The notes beneath the pieces were generated by a model. It was not told where the DNA came from. It searched no databases and saw only the letters and a program-made list of their open reading frames with translations. A DNA stretch of 64,000 nucleotides from contig NZ_JACIJE010000010.1 in the NCBI RefSeq assembly GCF_014199195.1, positions 106,899 through 170,898 of the forward strand, written 5' to 3'. Below are positions 61,782 through 64,000 of this stretch, one piece after another. Source of the DNA: Neoroseomonas alkaliterrae (GTDB lineage Bacteria > Pseudomonadota > Alphaproteobacteria > Acetobacterales > Acetobacteraceae). The position numbers and the translations under genes are program-made. How positions within the stretch are numbered: the stretch's first letter is position 1; each line of letters starts with the position of its first letter.

Positions 61782-63002
61782 ATGAACGCCACCGACACCA
61801 TCGCCGCCATCCGCGCCGATGCGCGTTTCGCCGCCGCCGCCGCGACGCTCGCCGCCGAGCATGAGCGGATCGTGCAGGATGTCATCACCCTGACCGAGAT
61901 CCCCGCGCCCCCCTTCGGCGAGGAGAGGCGCGCCGCGGCCTATCTCGGGATGCTGCGCGACCACGGCCTCGAGGAGGTCGAGCAGGACGAGATCGGCAAC
62001 GTCATGGGCCTGCGGCGCGGCTTCGGGAATGGTGGCATCCTGGTCGTCGCCGCGCATCTCGACACGGTGTTCCCCGCCGGCACGGATGTGCGCGTCCGCC
62101 GCGAGGGCAGCCGGCTCTACGCCCCGGGCATCTCGGACGACACCTGGTCGCTCGCGGTCAATCTCGGCTTCATCCGCGCCCTCGATGCGGCGGGCATCCG
62201 CACGCGGGACGACATCCTCTTCGTCGGCGACGTCGGCGAGGAAGGGCTCGGCGACCTGCGCGGCGTGCGGCACCTCTTCGCGCGCTCGCGCCACCGCGAG
62301 CGCATCCGGGCCTTCCTCACGGTGGACAGCCCGGAGGTGGACCGCATCGTCGCCGGCGGCGTCGGCTCGCGCCGCTACCGCGTGACCTTCCGCGGCCCGG
62401 GCGGGCATTCCTACGCCGCCTTCGGGCTGGTGAACCCGATGTATGCGATGGCCGAGGCGGCCCGCGCGCTTGCCGCCGTCGAGGTGCCGAATTCCCCGCC
62501 GACGACGCATTGCGTCAGCATCGTCTCGGGCGGCACCTCGATCAACGCCATCCCCAATGCGGTGACGATGGAGGTGGACCTGCGCTCCGCCTCGGCGGCC
62601 GAGCTCGATCGGCTCGATGCGCGCTTCCTCGCCATCGTGGACGAGGCGGTGGCGGCCGAGAATGCGGCGCGTTCGATCAATGCCGGCGTCATCACCGCCG
62701 AGGTGCAGCGCGTCGGTGATCGCCCGGCCGGCGAGACGCCGGCGGGCGCGCCGATCCGCGCCTTCGCCGCCGCGGCCGTGGCGGCCGAGGGCTACACGCC
62801 GCGCTTCGAATTCTCCTCCACCGATGCGAATGTGCCGATGAGCCTCGGCATCCCGGCCCTGAAGGTCGGCGCGGGCGGTCGCGGCGGGCGGGCGCATTCG
62901 CTCGAGGAATGGCTGGACGTGGCGCCGGAGGAAAGCCTGCGCGGCATGCGCACTACGCTTGCCGCGATCCTCGCGCTGGCGGGCATGGAGGGGATCGGCT
63001 GA
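61782..63002 (+). CDS. M20 family metallopeptidase
   Basis: This 406-residue dizinc peptidase shows the metal ligands in order: VVAAHLDTVFP (His/Asp), GISDDTWSLAV, VGDVGEEGLGD (Glu general base and Glu ligand), VDSPE and GRGGRAHSLEEWL (last His). A lid or dimerisation domain lies between (SGGTSINAIPNAVTMEVDLR). It resembles peptidase T/carboxypeptidase-like M20 members. AAGGGA precedes the ATG. It could cleave dipeptides released by the upstream gamma-glutamyl hydrolase. Confidence 0.9.
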   Translation: MNATDTIAAIRADARFAAAAATLAAEHERIVQDVITLTEIPAPPFGEERRAAAYLGMLRDHGLEEVEQDEIGNVMGLRRGFGNGGILVVAAHLDTVFPAGTDVRVRREGSRLYAPGISDDTWSLAVNLGFIRALDAAGIRTRDDILFVGDVGEEGLGDLRGVRHLFARSRHRERIRAFLTVDSPEVDRIVAGGVGSRRYRVTFRGPGGHSYAAFGLVNPMYAMAEAARALAAVEVPNSPPTTHCVSIVSGGTSINAIPNAVTMEVDLRSASAAELDRLDARFLAIVDEAVAAENAARSINAGVITAEVQRVGDRPAGETPAGAPIRAFAAAAVAAEGYTPRFEFSSTDANVPMSLGIPALKVGAGGRGGRAHSLEEWLDVAPEESLRGMRTTLAAILALAGMEGIG

Positions 63003-63020
63003 CCGGCGCGCGCCGCGCGG

Positions 63021-63863
63021 TCAGGCGGGAAAGGCGCGCGCGGCGAGGGCCGCGAGATGGTCATGCCCCAGCCGCGCATAGGTCAGGGGATGCGCCTTCG
63101 CGGGATCCTGCTCGGCCTCCACCACCAGCCAGCCGCGGTAGCCTCCCGCGGCCAGGGCATCCAGGACGGCGGCGAAATCCACCATCCCGTCGCCGGGCAC
63201 GGTGAAGAGGCCCTCCAGCACCGCCGCGAGGAAGGGCAGGTCGGCCGCCGTCGTGCGCCCGAGGACGTCCCGGCGCAAGTCCTTGCAATGCACATGCGCG
63301 ATGCGCGGCGCATGGCGGCGTGCCGCCGCGACCGGGTCGCCGCCGGCAGCCGTGAGGTGGCCGGTATCGAGAAGCAGCCCGACCGCGGGATCAGTGGCCG
63401 CCATCAGCCGGTCTATCTCGGCCTCGCTCTGCACCACCGTCCCGAGATGGTGGTGGTAGGCGAGCCGAAGGCCGCGCGCGGCCATGCGCCGCGCCATCTC
63501 GTTCATGCGTGGCGCCAGCACGGCCCAGTCCTCCTCGCCCAGCACGGGCCGGCGGGAGAGCGGCGTCGTCCGCGCCCCGTGCACGGCGCGCGAGACCTCG
63601 GCGAAGACGCAGACCGTGCAGCCCATGACGGAGAGCAGAGAAAGATGCGGCTCCGCCGCCGCCATCTCCGCCTCCACATCGCGTTCGAGCAACCGCGCGC
63701 CATACCAGCCCGAGGCCAGGGCGAGCCCGTGGCGCGCGAGGATCGGTGCCAGGACTGGCGCCTCGCGCGGGAACTTGTTGCCGAGCTCGATGCCCTCGAA
63801 GCCGGCCTCGCGCGCTTCCGCGAGGCAGGTCTCGAGCGGGGTCGCCGCGCCGAGTTCCGGCAT
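63021..63863 (-). CDS. iolE: IolE-like sugar isomerase/dehydratase, 5'-truncated
   Basis: This 280-residue TIM-barrel protein matches myo-inosose-2 dehydratase (IolE): MPELGAATPLETCL, FEGIELGNKFP, GLRLAYHHHLGTVVQSEAEID, GLLLDTGHL and HVHCKDLR, with Glu and His ligands of the Mn/Co site. Reading further 5' in frame gives SAWITRWGLVNDD, then a TAA at 63906-63908. The NDD directly before MPELG is the family consensus, so homology begins before any start codon and the first strand is missing. Downstream of this break lies sequence typical of an insertion-element end. It may be inactive. Confidence 0.8.
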   Translation of the reverse strand: MPELGAATPLETCLAEAREAGFEGIELGNKFPREAPVLAPILARHGLALASGWYGARLLERDVEAEMAAAEPHLSLLSVMGCTVCVFAEVSRAVHGARTTPLSRRPVLGEEDWAVLAPRMNEMARRMAARGLRLAYHHHLGTVVQSEAEIDRLMAATDPAVGLLLDTGHLTAAGGDPVAAARRHAPRIAHVHCKDLRRDVLGRTTAADLPFLAAVLEGLFTVPGDGMVDFAAVLDALAAGGYRGWLVVEAEQDPAKAHPLTYARLGHDHLAALAARAFPA

Positions 63864-63904
63864 GTCGTCATTGACCAGCCCCCATCGAGTGATCCAGGCG
63901 GAAT

Positions 63905-64000
63905 GTTATACCAATTCCCATGGCGTGTGACTCAGGTGGGGGATTCCCCGACGCGGGGGTGATGTGATTCACCCTGGTGAGCATCGGAGGCTCACCATGG
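63905..64000 (+). mobile_element. Probable insertion-sequence end with transposase start
   Basis: AT-richer sequence from about 63905 (TTATACCAATTCCC) breaks the IolE-like gene, followed by G-rich short palindromes and an ATG at 63997 with GGAGG six bases upstream. The coding sequence runs off the window. A TA-targeting IS630- or IS5-like element is my guess; the family cannot be confirmed from 95 bases. Confidence 0.45.
63976..63996 (+). promoter_or_regulatory. Hairpin over the putative transposase ribosome site
   Basis: GGTGAGC (63976-63982) pairs perfectly with GCTCACC (63990-63996) around a seven-base loop. The ribosome site GGAGG (63986-63990) lies in the loop and at the stem edge, immediately before the ATG. 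Such structures limit translation when the element is read through from outside. Confidence 0.45.

Noticed and set aside
58833..62897. A 1354-codon minus-strand frame across four plus-strand enzyme genes
   Set aside because: It spans several well-supported catalytic genes and is His/Arg/Gly-rich without any motif.
1..64000. CRISPR arrays, tRNA or rRNA genes, and prophage
   Set aside because: I found no regularly spaced short repeats, no cloverleaf or rRNA-like segments in the intergenic gaps, and no phage structural genes.

Overview
The window is about 72% G+C by eye, tightly packed, and full of ATGA/GTGA stop-start overlaps. The housekeeping stretch (inactive dihydroorotase pyrC', plsY, dprA, topA, rnr, S41 protease, rpmG, pleD) is an order I associate with Alphaproteobacteria. 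The overall style suggests a Roseomonas-like member of the Acetobacteraceae; that assignment is inferred, because no rRNA or other taxonomic marker is present.

Layout. (1) 257-17152 plus a minus-strand gene to 18370: a surface-glycan region. It holds a secreted RTX-type protein with a near-perfect 699-bp internal tandem duplication, a sugar epimerase that seems to start at CTG, an asparagine-synthase-type amidotransferase, a methyltransferase, a glycosyltransferase fused to a WalW-like deacetylase, a YdcF-type protein, two FemAB/GNAT-like transferases, two more GT4 glycosyltransferases and an MOP-family flippase. The mix resembles exosortase-associated exopolysaccharide clusters, but no exosortase or Wzy polymerase is visible. 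(2) 18464-30018: the housekeeping block. (3) 30135-33478: a small methyltransferase, a VOC protein, a GST-like protein, a hexapeptide acyltransferase and a short hypothetical. (4) 33475-38878: two acyl-CoA dehydrogenases and an enoyl-CoA hydratase/3-hydroxyacyl-CoA dehydrogenase, divergent from an SDR across a 14-bp perfect palindrome that looks like a TetR-type operator.

(5) 38879-55452 is the most interesting part: ten co-directional minus-strand genes, mostly overlapping or a few bases apart. In transcription order they encode three membrane proteins sharing one N-terminal domain but with different periplasmic ends (one a trypsin-like protease), SrfB (actin/Hsp70-like fold), SrfC (dynamin-like GTPase motifs), a membrane protein with SEL1-like repeats, a secreted von Willebrand A protein, an ABC ATPase, an FtsX/LolCE-like permease, and a periplasmic SUMF1-like protein. 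The last four resemble the TagT/TagS/TagR plus PpkA-vWA sensory module of Pseudomonas type VI secretion, yet no T6SS gene is present. I propose an uncharacterised envelope-spanning machine combining a GTPase, an actin-like ATPase and a Tag-like sensor.

(6) 55643-63863: a Rieske ferredoxin with two paralogous amidohydrolases, divergent from a run encoding a tyrosine phosphatase, an MBL-fold hydrolase, a gamma-glutamyltransferase-like protein and an M20 peptidase, then an IolE-like gene that looks 5'-truncated beside what appears to be the end of an insertion sequence at the window edge.
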